In this document: positions 9,601 through 17,370 of the stretch, piece by piece
Layout: the number at the start of each line of letters is the position of its first letter
How positions within the stretch are numbered: the first letter of the stretch is position 1
DNA from: Verrucomicrobiota bacterium
GTDB taxonomy: Bacteria; Verrucomicrobiota; Verrucomicrobiia; Limisphaerales; UBA9464
DNA: 64,000 bases
Direction of reading: 5' to 3'
Assembly: GCA_017309115.1 (NCBI GenBank)
Contig: JAFLEF010000016.1
Span: forward strand, 1 to 64,000
Program-made: the position numbers and the translations under genes
The notes under the pieces: model-generated
Databases searched by the model: none
What the model was told of the DNA's origin: nothing
What the model saw: the letters and a program-made list of their open reading frames with translations, nothing else

Positions 9601-9667
9601 TCAGACTCCGAACGACTAACGCCGTATCGAACTCAGAATCCTCGACGACCAGGACACGCAGGCTCAT
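6611..9667 (-). CDS. multi-sensor histidine kinase (REC-PAS-GAF-PAS-HisKA_3)
   Basis: The kinase is 1018 aa with no membrane segment seen. It opens with a receiver domain (VLVVEDSEFDTALVVRSL, Asp in VVISDFNLP). Several PAS units follow (for example GIITTDESGFIESFNKAAEQTFGY), a GAF-like region around 510-670, and another PAS. The dimerisation/phosphoacceptor segment GRDLHDGLGQRLTALELF (His about 829) is of the NarX/HisKA_3 type, and the ATPase follows (VEDDGVGF, GMGLRVMKYRAEMIGA). HisKA_3 kinases pair with NarL regulators, matching the ATGA-coupled gene downstream. The N-terminal receiver suggests it takes input from another kinase, possibly the truncated one just upstream. Its ATG lies 7 bases after the stop of a receiver remnant. 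Confidence 0.93.
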   Translation of the reverse strand: MSLRVLVVEDSEFDTALVVRSLTRDGKKVEHLRVETADELRKALATSPWDVVISDFNLPQFSANAALEIFQESGLDIPFIIVSGTIGEENAVALMKAGAQDYVRKENLARLAPVVQRELQDAMIRKVAREAQAVNQEILSALSSHIALLDKDGVVVATNDAWSRFAQQQGPVDFERSGVGTNYLEVCRRSTVWSHEAIRDIEAVLKGDSTGFMTEYQCQCRTQQRRWFLMSLTPLTRGRGGAVVSHLDVTLRRKVEDQVRDREARLTAMLDTAAEGIITTDESGFIESFNKAAEQTFGYTHSEVLGKNISRLISSSDQEGWEGDMPQLVASHLPLGGVSREVQGQRKDGTLFPMDLSLSEVRLPDRRIFTAFVRDITERKRVELALRESESNLARAQEIAHVGSYTGDVPSRGPFRWSAQMYRIVGRDPQAGDPTQLEFIEQHVHPGDRARVQEALLRTAERGDPYDVEFRIVRPDGVVRHVHSIAETLAGPDGRPARLAGTLQDITARKQVEILRRLQLESARVLAAAQTLDEAVPELLRAVAEPLEWSVGEFWEVDSDTGELRIVKAWHSPSPTLAEFVNQGWSPRIVQADPLAHQVLQTGEPLWVSNLSRQEGFPRKRTAARANLKSALAFPVIFEGRTLAVMVFFSPDAMGPDDELLRIVGTLGGQIGQFIDRKHTADALRRSEASLARAQEIAHLGSYELVVNSPEKGRWSAEVFRILGLPPEGRLSVEQFVQEMVHPEDRARVNDAISKVVRGALGFDFQCRIVRPNQKVRHVKVVGEAVAARKGKTVKIVGTLMDITERVELEQEALEAREREQRRFGRDLHDGLGQRLTALELFAQALASDIKTKAPTLYSQSQNLTHHLREAVKEARLLSHGLSPVPLEEDGLMRALKEMADGTTSMTRFKCRFICRRPVLLKDVTAATQLYRIAQEAVNNSVKHSRGKTIRILMSYRAPRIELRVEDDGVGFTESGGDDTGMGLRVMKYRAEMIGATLEARPAPRKGLSIMCSLWKAL

Positions 9668-9674
9668 AGCTTGG

Positions 9675-9809
9675 TTACTTTGGGTTGTGCCGACCCAATT
9701 CTAACCAGGGGCGTCCCAGAGACTCAATCGCCGAGACACGCTGATCAAAACTGACCGACTCGCGAATGTAGCCATCGGCCCCCAGACCATAGCCAGCGGA
9801 AAGATCCCG
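9675..9809 (-). pseudogene. remnant of an Rcp1-like receiver protein
   Basis: Directly after the TAA that ends the upstream kinase, the same frame stays open for 44 codons to a TAA at 9675. It reads RDLSAGYGLGADGYIRESVS, then FDQRVSAIESLGRPWLELG. This matches the last third of Rcp1-type single-domain receivers, which typically end with a GxxxYIxKPVDFxQFxxAxxxLGxYWLxLN pattern. The conserved Lys of the K-P motif is replaced (YIRES). The Asp-bearing N-terminal two thirds are absent. I read it as the leftover of a deletion that also removed the ATPase domain of the neighbouring kinase. It could be translated only by readthrough of the TAA. Confidence 0.65.
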
Positions 9810-11447
9810 TTATTCCGTTGGCGGCGAACCAACTTGGGGAAACGGCGGGACGCGCGGCCGGAGGGAGGCCGACGAGTCGCTCTTTTCCCGAGGCGATTCC
9901 AAGGCGGCAACGCGCGGTATTTGCAGCAAATCATCCACGGCCAACCCCATTCTCCGGATCTCCGAGCGGACCCGCTGCAGATACCCCCGACCCGTTTCGT
10001 CCAACCGGTCCCCGAATTCCTCCAACAAAGCCTGGCTCCAGCCATCGATCCCCCGCAGAGGACCGCGTAGGTCATGCGCCACGGTTTGACTGAGGGTCTT
10101 CAACTCTCGGTGGGTGGTTTCCCAGTGCGACTGGCATTCCCATAGTTCTCGCTCCACCCGTTTCAACTGCTCCACATCAGTCAGCGTCCCGAACCACTGT
10201 CGCACTCGCCCCGCCGAGTCCCGCAGCGGTTCCATGCGACTGCGGAACCGACGCCAATGTTGATCCGTCCCGCGCACCGCCAACTCCGCCTCAAACGGAG
10301 CGCCCTGTTCGACCTCCCGAAACCAGCGCCCCCGTACCGCCGCGCGACTCTCCGGCTCCAGCACCTTCACCCAACCCCACCCCTCCCAATCGCGAAAATC
10401 CCCCCCGACGTAGGCATACCAACTCCGATTGAACCAGGTGACACTCCCCGCCGAGTCCGCAATCCAGGCCAATTGGGGAATGGCGTTGGCCAAGGTCCGG
10501 AATCGTTCCTCGTTCGCCTGCAACACCTCCCGGGCCATATGCGACTCGGTAATGTCGGTAAGCAGGGTCAGCGATCCCGTCACGGATTCCCGAGCATCCC
10601 GCAACGGCTGCATCTCCAAAGCCGCCCAAAAGCTCCAGCCAGCCTTATGCCGACTGAAGATCTCGCCCGCAACGAGCCCGACGCCACTCGACGGCAGAAT
10701 GGCGCTCGCCTGCCCTCCCGACCCAGCGGCAGGGAGCAAATCAGTCAATCTTCGCCCCCGGGCCTCCACCGCGGTGAATCCCGTCAGGCGGGTAAATCCA
10801 TCATTGATCCACTGGACCAATCCTTCCGCGCTGGCGATCGCCACTCCCTGGCTGGTCCGACTCGCCACCAAGGCCAAGCGTCTTAGTTCCGCCTCGCTCC
10901 GCTGCAGCGCCTCCATGCCCCGTTGTACATCAGCCGCCAATTGCTGCTGCTCACGGAGCTGACGCCGGAGTTCCAGCTGCGCCAGCACCTGACGGCCCAG
11001 AATTCTCAAGGCCTCGGTTTGGGACGGCTCCAACTCCCGGGGCCGAGTGTCCAACACGGCCAATGTCCCCAAAGCCTCCCCGCCCGCCGTCAACACGGGA
11101 ACCCCGGCGTAAAAACGAAAGCGCGGCCCGGACACCACCAACGGATGATCTGCAAATCGGATATCTTCCCCCAGGTCAGTCACGATCAATAAATCGTCAC
11201 CGAGAATGGTGTGGCTGCAGATGGCCTCGGTTCGCGGGAGTTCTACGAGCGAGAGCCCCCACTGCGCTTTGAGCCACTGACGGTTTCCCGCCACCAGGCC
11301 AATCAGGGCCGAAGGTGCCTGACACACCATCGCAGCCATTCGGGCCAAGTCGTCAAAACAGGGCTCCGGAGAGCTGTCGAGAATGGCGTACCGATCCAAA
11401 ACCCGCAGGCGGGAGAGTTCGTTCAGGGGCAGATGGGCGGGAATCAT
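9810..11447 (-). CDS. GAF-PAS-HisKA kinase lacking the ATPase domain
   Basis: The GAF domain opens with LSRLRVLDRYAILDSSPEP and RQWLKAQWGLSLVELPRTEAI. Two PAS units follow (VASRTSQGVAIASAEGLVQW; LANAIPQLAWIADSAGSV). The phosphoacceptor segment is LSQTVAHDLRGPLRGIDGWS, with His near 458 of 545. The protein stops about 88 residues later with a low-complexity tail, so no HATPase_c N, G1 or G2 boxes exist and it cannot autophosphorylate alone. The frame is open to 11630, but that start lies inside a strong terminator; ATG 11447 directly precedes the GAF region. Its tail is followed in frame by a receiver remnant, pointing to a deletion. It may still be phosphorylated in trans or may be non-functional. 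Confidence 0.8.
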   Translation of the reverse strand: MIPAHLPLNELSRLRVLDRYAILDSSPEPCFDDLARMAAMVCQAPSALIGLVAGNRQWLKAQWGLSLVELPRTEAICSHTILGDDLLIVTDLGEDIRFADHPLVVSGPRFRFYAGVPVLTAGGEALGTLAVLDTRPRELEPSQTEALRILGRQVLAQLELRRQLREQQQLAADVQRGMEALQRSEAELRRLALVASRTSQGVAIASAEGLVQWINDGFTRLTGFTAVEARGRRLTDLLPAAGSGGQASAILPSSGVGLVAGEIFSRHKAGWSFWAALEMQPLRDARESVTGSLTLLTDITESHMAREVLQANEERFRTLANAIPQLAWIADSAGSVTWFNRSWYAYVGGDFRDWEGWGWVKVLEPESRAAVRGRWFREVEQGAPFEAELAVRGTDQHWRRFRSRMEPLRDSAGRVRQWFGTLTDVEQLKRVERELWECQSHWETTHRELKTLSQTVAHDLRGPLRGIDGWSQALLEEFGDRLDETGRGYLQRVRSEIRRMGLAVDDLLQIPRVAALESPREKSDSSASLRPRVPPFPQVGSPPTE

Positions 11448-11697
11448 GACAAGGCGGGGCAAAGGAGAACGCGTCAGAGGGCACTGGAGAATCTGCTGGG
11501 CCGGAATCTGTCCCGACCCTTCCACGGGCCTCACTCGGACTGCTGACCGCCGCGACTCAACCACCCACGAGTCCAGGCACCACGCCAGCGAATCAGGAGA
11601 ACCCAGAAAACGGATAAAGCGCCGGGGCATCGAATCCTGCCCCGGCGCCGCCCGTCCCGCCGCTGCTTACAGCGAGACGGACTCCTGCACCCCAAAA
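11448..11697. other. intergenic region with terminator
   Basis: This 250-base gap separates the metzincin gene from the truncated kinase, both on the minus strand. It holds the strong terminator at 11619-11648 and presumably the promoter of the kinase cluster between that and 11447. I could not assign -35/-10 boxes with confidence. Confidence 0.4.
11619..11648 (-). terminator. rho-independent terminator of the metzincin gene
   Basis: Perfect 11-bp arms (GCGCCGGGGCA and TGCCCCGGCGC) enclose an 8-base loop. On the minus strand they are followed by TTTATCCGTTTT. It lies 50 bases beyond the stop of the metzincin gene and argues against a kinase start at 11630. Confidence 0.75.
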
Positions 11698-14600
11698 TCA
11701 AGGGGCCGTAATCACTTCGGTCGCCGTGCTCACTTGATTGAGCGAGGGATCGTAAGTGTAGTTGGCCAAAACCATCTTGGTGATCGAGAAGGTCAGCGTT
11801 CCCGCCGTGGTGACCTTTTTCGACGCAATCTCCACCTCACCGTTTGCATTCGTGGTCAGGGTCTTGTTGTTGCTGGCGATTCCAGTCCAGCGACCGGTCA
11901 CCGCGATCCCCGAGATCGGCGATCCCGAAGGATTGGTGACGCGAACCCGAGCGTAAGCCGTCGTTCCGGTCGGGGTCACCACCGTCCGAGTGGTGATCGT
12001 TTCGACCCGCAGGATGCGTTGTTCCACTGCCTGTACGACAATCGTGGTCGAAGCCACACTCACGCCGCCCAGATTGTCCAGGACCGCGAGATTTACCTGA
12101 TAGGTTCCCGCCGCCACGAAGCTGTGTTGCGCGGTTTCTCCAACCGCCGTGTTGCCATCACCGAAGTCCCAGGCGTAGGCCACAATTTCGCCGTCAGCAT
12201 CTGTCGATCCGGTCGCATCGAAGACCACAGCGAGCGGCATGGTTCCAGAGCTGGTGCTCACCGACAGTTGCGCCGTGGGCGGCACGTTGGCCGGGGCCAC
12301 TTCGATGGAGAGCGATTCCGAATGGGTCAGACCGCTGTCGTCGGTGATGGTCAGGACCGCGGTGTACGTTCCCGCCTGGGTGTAGGCATGATTCACAATC
12401 GCGCCCTGAGCAGTTTGGCCATCGCCGAAGTTCCAGTCGTAGGCCACCACCGAACCATCGGAGTCGAAGGACAGGCTACCGTCGAAACTGACCGACAGCG
12501 GCGCCGTACCCACCACCGCACTCGGGTTGATCACCGCCACCGGAGCCACTGGCTGAACGGGATTGGCCACCGTACCCGTCACCGAGTAGTTGCCGAGCGA
12601 CCCATAGGTGGAGTAGCCGGTCGTGACCGATCCGCGGCCCTCGCCCTGAACCGCCAAGAAGTAGGTTCCGGCCGGAAGGTTCAGATTGAATACCGCCGAC
12701 AGTGTCGTGGGGGAACTGGCCGACGCGACCAAGGCGCCGGTGGAGTCGTAGATCGTGGCCCGCACATCCAGGTTGGGGCCGCGGGACTGCGGAGCCACCG
12801 TCAACGTCGCCAAGCCCTCGCCCGCTACGAAGGCAAACATGTCGACATCCGTGTTCCGTTCGATGATGCCGCTGGCCGCCAGCTGCATTCCCAGCGGCAG
12901 GTAACTGGCCACGGCGGTTTGGTCGCCATGGTCATCCGCCCGGTACGTCACCCCGTAGTTCTGCATGACCGCGAGATCATCCTGGGTGTTGCTGGCGCTG
13001 GCGTATTCGCCCCGGCTCCATTGGGTCACATTCTTTGAGTAACCGACGCCCATGATCGGCGCCCACCCCGTCTCACCCGAGCCATTGCCGGCGAAGTAAC
13101 TCGCGCCATTCAACACTCCGTCATGACTCAATCCAAGAGCATGACCAGCTTCATGCGAGGCCGCTTCCGCAATGTTCTTGTCATTGGTGGCTCCCAGCTT
13201 GTCCGAGAACACGAGGGAAGGTTTCCAGCTGTCGCCCACGTCGTTGAACGTCCCCAGGTACGAGACACCACCGTAGTTGCCGAAGTACGAACTCAGGGGG
13301 CTGATAAGAACCCGCACCCCATAGTACTCATCCGACGGATTACTCCGGGTCAGCTGAGCTTCGCTGAACAGTTCCGTGGTCACGTCGATGTCGAGCGGAG
13401 CGTAATCCTCCGCCACCCGCTGCCAGATCTGGATGATCCGGGTCCGCTCGGCGTCACTGAACGTGGTCGGTGAGCCTTCCGTGTTGTAGGCCGGAGCCAC
13501 AATGTTCGTGCCCCCGTTGTAGAACTCCGTCCAGGCGTTGCCCGACATCACATGACCATCGAAATCGAGGAAGATGGTTCGCTTGGCTCCTGGTCGGCTG
13601 TGCAGTTTGAACGCATCCACCGGCTGCGGAGTCTCCAGGGCGTTCATGGCCATACGCACCGGAGGCGACGGAATCTGTTCCAGCGGATTGCCGCCCAAAC
13701 CGTTCTCCTGCGCCCGTACCGGCGGGGACGGAATCTGCTCCGACGGGTTGTTACCCGGAAAGTTCGCCACCGGAGGCGACGGAATCTGCGTGGAAGGAGA
13801 ACCGTCAAAGCCACTCAGCATATTCCCGGTCGGCGGCGACGGAATCTGACCCGTGGGCGGGTCGATCAAGCCATTCTGGGAGAATCGAACCGGAGGTGAC
13901 GGGATCTGGCTTGAAGGGTTTCCGCCCAGCAGCACCGGAGGCGAAGGAATCTGACCCGAAGGCGTCCCACCCAGCAGCACCGGAGGCGAAGGAATCTGGC
14001 CCGAAGGGGTTCCGCCCAGCAGCACCGGAGGCGAAGGAATCTGACCCGAAGGGGTTCCGCCCAGCAGCACCGGAGGCGAAGGGATCTGACCCGAAGGCGT
14101 CCCACCCAGCAGTACCGGAGGCGAAGGAATCTGGCCCGAAGGCGTCCCACCCAGCAGTACCGGAGGCGAAGGAATCTGACCCGAAGGCGTCCCACCCAGC
14201 AGCACCGGAGGCGAAGGGATCTGCGTCGAGGGGTCGCCTTCCAGCAGCACCGGAGGTGAAGGGATCTGCGTCGAGGGGTCGCCCTCCAACAGGACCGGAG
14301 GTGAAGGGATCTGCGTCGAGGGGTCGCCTTCCAGCAGCACCGGAGGTGAAGGGATTTGCGTCGAGGGGTCACCTTCCAGCAGCACCGGAGGTGAAGGGAT
14401 CTGCGTCGAGGGGTCGCCTTCCAACAGGACCGGAGGTGAAGGGATCTGAGTGGAAGAGTCTCCCAGGTCCACATCCGTCAACGGATCAGTATAAAGAAGC
14501 CGTCCCTGGGGATCCACCGCCAGACTCGAATCCGCCCGCAATCGCAGGTGCAGTTCCGTGGCCGTCAGACCGTACGCCCGGGCCACATCAGGTAACCGCA

Positions 14601-14919
14601 GTCCCAATCCGTTGATCGCATCTTGCCCGCGTCTAATACCGCCCATACTCACGACGGGGAAATTCACGTAGCTGGGCCCCTGACCGGGTCCGGCATGAGC
14701 AGTCATCAACAGGGCAACAGACAGCGCGGCCGCAGTGGCGCGCTGTCGGTTCTGATTGTGGGAGCAAGATTTCATAGCAGAGGTTCGATTCGAGTTTGAG
14801 GTTGCAGAGGCCGGATTCATCCGGTCCTCCGGGTGAGAGGCACTCCTCGTCGGACTTGGGATCTGATGGCGGAGTTCCTTCTGCACGGACCCAGCATGCT
14901 CCTTTGTTGCATTATTCAT
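11698..14919 (-). CDS. secreted metzincin-type metalloprotease with 15-residue repeats and PKD domains
   Basis: The protein is 1073 aa. A hydrophobic export segment (ATAAALSVALLMTAHAG) starts near residue 62, unusually preceded by about 60 polar residues; a strong AAGGAGGT 8 bases before ATG 14919 supports that long start. Residues about 150-420 are a repeat region built on QIPSPPV. The catalytic region contains HEAGHALGLSHD (about 588-599), the HExxHxxGxxHD zinc motif of metzincins, and a Met-turn candidate PIMGVGY. A pre-peptidase-like domain (about 655-770) starting at DDHGD, two PKD domains (about 790-875 and 880-960; YDWNFGDG and YAWDFGDG) and an Ig-like tail follow. A secreted protease is the likely role; the substrate is unknown. 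It shares the DDHG domain plus PKD layout with the gene at 24220-26265. Confidence 0.88.
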   Translation of the reverse strand: MNNATKEHAGSVQKELRHQIPSPTRSASHPEDRMNPASATSNSNRTSAMKSCSHNQNRQRATAAALSVALLMTAHAGPGQGPSYVNFPVVSMGGIRRGQDAINGLGLRLPDVARAYGLTATELHLRLRADSSLAVDPQGRLLYTDPLTDVDLGDSSTQIPSPPVLLEGDPSTQIPSPPVLLEGDPSTQIPSPPVLLEGDPSTQIPSPPVLLEGDPSTQIPSPPVLLEGDPSTQIPSPPVLLGGTPSGQIPSPPVLLGGTPSGQIPSPPVLLGGTPSGQIPSPPVLLGGTPSGQIPSPPVLLGGTPSGQIPSPPVLLGGTPSGQIPSPPVLLGGNPSSQIPSPPVRFSQNGLIDPPTGQIPSPPTGNMLSGFDGSPSTQIPSPPVANFPGNNPSEQIPSPPVRAQENGLGGNPLEQIPSPPVRMAMNALETPQPVDAFKLHSRPGAKRTIFLDFDGHVMSGNAWTEFYNGGTNIVAPAYNTEGSPTTFSDAERTRIIQIWQRVAEDYAPLDIDVTTELFSEAQLTRSNPSDEYYGVRVLISPLSSYFGNYGGVSYLGTFNDVGDSWKPSLVFSDKLGATNDKNIAEAASHEAGHALGLSHDGVLNGASYFAGNGSGETGWAPIMGVGYSKNVTQWSRGEYASASNTQDDLAVMQNYGVTYRADDHGDQTAVASYLPLGMQLAASGIIERNTDVDMFAFVAGEGLATLTVAPQSRGPNLDVRATIYDSTGALVASASSPTTLSAVFNLNLPAGTYFLAVQGEGRGSVTTGYSTYGSLGNYSVTGTVANPVQPVAPVAVINPSAVVGTAPLSVSFDGSLSFDSDGSVVAYDWNFGDGQTAQGAIVNHAYTQAGTYTAVLTITDDSGLTHSESLSIEVAPANVPPTAQLSVSTSSGTMPLAVVFDATGSTDADGEIVAYAWDFGDGNTAVGETAQHSFVAAGTYQVNLAVLDNLGGVSVASTTIVVQAVEQRILRVETITTRTVVTPTGTTAYARVRVTNPSGSPISGIAVTGRWTGIASNNKTLTTNANGEVEIASKKVTTAGTLTFSITKMVLANYTYDPSLNQVSTATEVITAP
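13884..14463 (-). repeat. 45-bp tandem repeat array inside the metzincin gene
   Basis: Thirteen consecutive units of 45 bp encode the 15-residue repeat xGxPSxQIPSPPVLL. The N-terminal-side units are of an EGDPSTQ type (5 after an initial SSTQ unit) and the next six of a GGTPSGQ type, followed by one GGNPSSQ unit. Units within each type are nearly identical at DNA level, which indicates recent expansion by slippage or unequal exchange. Four further diverged QIPSPP copies continue to about 13660. Confidence 0.92.
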
Positions 14920-14927
14920 ATTGGGCT

Positions 14928-14935
14928 ACCTCCTT
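14928..14935 (-). promoter_or_regulatory. strong Shine-Dalgarno site
   Basis: AAGGAGGT stands 8 bases before the ATG at 14919. This is one of the few near-consensus ribosome-binding sites in the window. It decides for the long start of the metzincin gene, about 48 codons before the ATG next to its signal segment (14775). Confidence 0.75.
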
Positions 14936-15052
14936 GCTTTTACTAAGTCATATTCCCAATTGAGCTAATTCATTTACCGGAGTGTCCCTCAGCGATTTCC
15001 CGACTAGCCCTAGTAGTTTTCACCTAGCCCGGAATCCGAATTACCAAGCCCA

Positions 15053-15069
15053 GTAGGGACCTTCCCTAC
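15053..15069. promoter_or_regulatory. palindromic operator candidate, copy A
   Basis: GTAGGGACCTTCCCTAC has perfect 7-bp arms. It lies in the divergent gap between the metzincin gene (minus) and the GAF/PAS kinase gene (plus), 134 bases from the former start and about 50 from the latter. Related palindromes occur at 23908 and 26379. A second small palindrome, ACTAGCCCTAGT, is at 15003-15014. The dyad length fits a dimeric NarL/LuxR-type regulator, but that is inference. Confidence 0.45.
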
Positions 15070-15120
15070 CCACGACGGGGACCGCGCCCAATAGGCACGC
15101 GCCTACAACTGGGCAAGCTC

Positions 15121-17361
15121 ATGACCGTGCGAACGAATCTTATCCACGGCAGTCACGGCCATCCGACGCCCGGGACCGCGTTGCGGGATCGTTCGCTCAT
15201 TGGTTCCCCTTCCCCGGAAGCGGCCTCCCCACTCGAGCTGACCCGCCTGCAGAACCTTCAGGAGTATCGGATATTGGATACCGCACCGGAACGCGAATTT
15301 GACGACCTGGCCCAACTGGCCTCCCAACTCTGCGAGGCGCCGGTAGCGTGGATCAGCCTGATTGACCACGAGCGCCAATGGTTGAAGGCGAAGGTGGGAC
15401 TGACGACCGACACCTTCCCACGCGAGCACTCCTTCTGCGCCCAAGGACTGCTCCAAAGCGCCCCGCTGGTCGTTGAGGATGCCCAGTCGGACCCCCGGTT
15501 TCAGGACCACCCCCTCGTCAGCCAACCACCTCGCTTGCGCTTCTTCGCCGGAGCTCCCGTGCTGTCCTCCGAAGGCCGCGCCCTGGGAATGATCGGCGTG
15601 GGAGATCGCGAGAAGCGGACCGTAAACGCCGATCAACTCGGTGCTTTGACCTCCCTGAGCCGCCAGGTGATGGCCCAATTGGAGCTTCGACGCGTTCAGT
15701 ACGATCAACAGCAGATGATTCAGCGACTCCGCCAGACCGAGGTGGCGTTGCACCGGACCGAAACCGAACTCAATGCCACCCAGATGGGGGTCAAGGCAGG
15801 AACTTGGGAGTTCAATCTGGAGTCAGGGGCGGTCAGTGCGTCACCCGGCATTGGGGCCATGATCGGGCGCAATCGATCCCTGCCGGTCGTCACCTGGGAC
15901 GAATTCTTGAGCGGCGTTCATCCGGCAGATGCCGACCCTTTGCGCCAATTTGCCACTCAGGCTCGAGCTGATGGGCGAATGAACCGGGCGGAGTTTCGTT
16001 TTCGCCATCCCGACGGCAGCACGCGTTGGTTCTCCTGGACCTGCGATCCCATTTTCGACGCCGACGGAAGCTTGCGACGGATCCTCGCCTCGGTTCAGGA
16101 CGTCACTGACCGTCACCGCCACACCGAACGACTTGATGCCTACGTTCAACGCCTCGCCTTGGCGACCGAAGCGGGTCAATTGGGCGTCTGGGAATGGGAT
16201 GTCGAAACCAACCTGATCCGATGGGATCCCCAGACCTGCATCATCTACGGACAGCCTTATCGGGAGTATGTGACCTTCGACGCTTGGGCCACTTCGCTTC
16301 ATCCGGAGGACCTTGTTCCGACCGAAAAGCGGCTGCGCAGCGCCATTACCAAGAAGGGACAATCCAGCTTCGAATTCCGGATTGTCCGATCCAACGACGG
16401 ATCCATTCGTCACGTACAGGTGGCCACCAGCGCTTTGGTGGATTCCCAGGGGCACGTGACCAAGGTGGTGGGGGTCACCTTCGACATCACCGACCGAAAG
16501 CAGTCGGAACGTGAATTGGAGCAACTGCGCCAGCAACTGCTCGAGGCTCTGCGCCGCGGCGAACAGGCGGAGATGGCGACGAATGTCCTCCACAACGTGG
16601 GCAATGTCCTCAATAGCGCCAACGTTTCAGCGACCCTCGTCATCGACAGTCTGCGCTCCTCCAAAATCACGGGTTTGGCCAAGGCCGTGGCGCTGCTCCA
16701 GGAACATCCCGAGGATCTGGCCGAGTTTCTCACCCAGGATCCCCGGGGGCGGCAACTTCCCACGTATCTCGCTTGTCTCGCCGAGCACTTGCAGGCCGAA
16801 CGTCAGGTCATTGCCGATGAACTCGAGTCGCTGCGCCGCAGTATTGATCACCTCAAGGAGATCGTGAGCATGCAGCAGAGTCATGCTCGAGGAGGGGGAA
16901 GGCGGCAACTGATCCGCGTCTCCCAATTGGTTGAAGATAGCTTGCGCATGAATGACCTGGCCCTGACCCGGAAGGGTGGCCTCGAGATCATCCGCGACTT
17001 CGCTCCGCTTCCCCCGGTCCATTTGGATCGGCACAAGGTCCTGCAGGTGCTGATCAATCTCGTCAGCAACGCGACCTGGGCCTGTGGCGAGTCTGCACGG
17101 GAGGATTCACGGTTAACCCTGCGAATCGGTCGCTGCCAGGACCGTCTGCGAATTGAGGTAACGGACAACGGAGTCGGCATTCCTGCGGAGAACCTCACCC
17201 GAATTTTCGAACACGGATTCACCACCCGGAAGGGCGGGCACGGTTTCGGCCTCCATAGCGGGGCCCTCGCCGCCCGGGAAATGGGTGGATCTCTCACTGC
17301 TCAAAGCGGAGGTCCCGGACAGGGCGCCTCCTTCACCCTCGACCTCCCCTACGAGCCATAG
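15121..17361 (+). CDS. GAF-PAS-PAS histidine kinase with atypical H-box
   Basis: The kinase is 746 aa without membrane segments. The N-terminal GAF domain (LQNLQEYRILDTAPEREFDD, ERQWLKAKVGL) is paralogous to that of the truncated kinase at 9810-11447. Two PAS/PAC units follow (about 220-340 and 345-460). The phosphoacceptor region reads TNVLHNVGNVLNSANV (His about 490), a less common H-box than HExRTP. The ATPase is complete: NLVSNATWAC (N box), DNGVGIP (G1), FEHGFTTRKGGHGFGLH (F and G2). The downstream hybrid kinase begins 9 bases after its stop, so the two are co-expressed and the hybrid's first receiver is a likely phosphate acceptor. Confidence 0.9.
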   Translation: MTVRTNLIHGSHGHPTPGTALRDRSLIGSPSPEAASPLELTRLQNLQEYRILDTAPEREFDDLAQLASQLCEAPVAWISLIDHERQWLKAKVGLTTDTFPREHSFCAQGLLQSAPLVVEDAQSDPRFQDHPLVSQPPRLRFFAGAPVLSSEGRALGMIGVGDREKRTVNADQLGALTSLSRQVMAQLELRRVQYDQQQMIQRLRQTEVALHRTETELNATQMGVKAGTWEFNLESGAVSASPGIGAMIGRNRSLPVVTWDEFLSGVHPADADPLRQFATQARADGRMNRAEFRFRHPDGSTRWFSWTCDPIFDADGSLRRILASVQDVTDRHRHTERLDAYVQRLALATEAGQLGVWEWDVETNLIRWDPQTCIIYGQPYREYVTFDAWATSLHPEDLVPTEKRLRSAITKKGQSSFEFRIVRSNDGSIRHVQVATSALVDSQGHVTKVVGVTFDITDRKQSERELEQLRQQLLEALRRGEQAEMATNVLHNVGNVLNSANVSATLVIDSLRSSKITGLAKAVALLQEHPEDLAEFLTQDPRGRQLPTYLACLAEHLQAERQVIADELESLRRSIDHLKEIVSMQQSHARGGGRRQLIRVSQLVEDSLRMNDLALTRKGGLEIIRDFAPLPPVHLDRHKVLQVLINLVSNATWACGESAREDSRLTLRIGRCQDRLRIEVTDNGVGIPAENLTRIFEHGFTTRKGGHGFGLHSGALAAREMGGSLTAQSGGPGQGASFTLDLPYEP

Positions 17362-17370
17362 GAACACCCC

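Noticed and set aside
11448-11630. Start of the truncated kinase at 11630
   Set aside because: It would place the start codon inside a strong terminator hairpin; the ATG at 11447 directly precedes the GAF domain.
13896-14615. Long open frames on both strands across the metzincin repeat array (239 aa plus, 202 aa minus)
   Set aside because: The 45-bp unit is a multiple of three, so every frame stays open. The signal peptide, ribosome-binding site and zinc motif all belong to the minus-strand frame 11698-14919.
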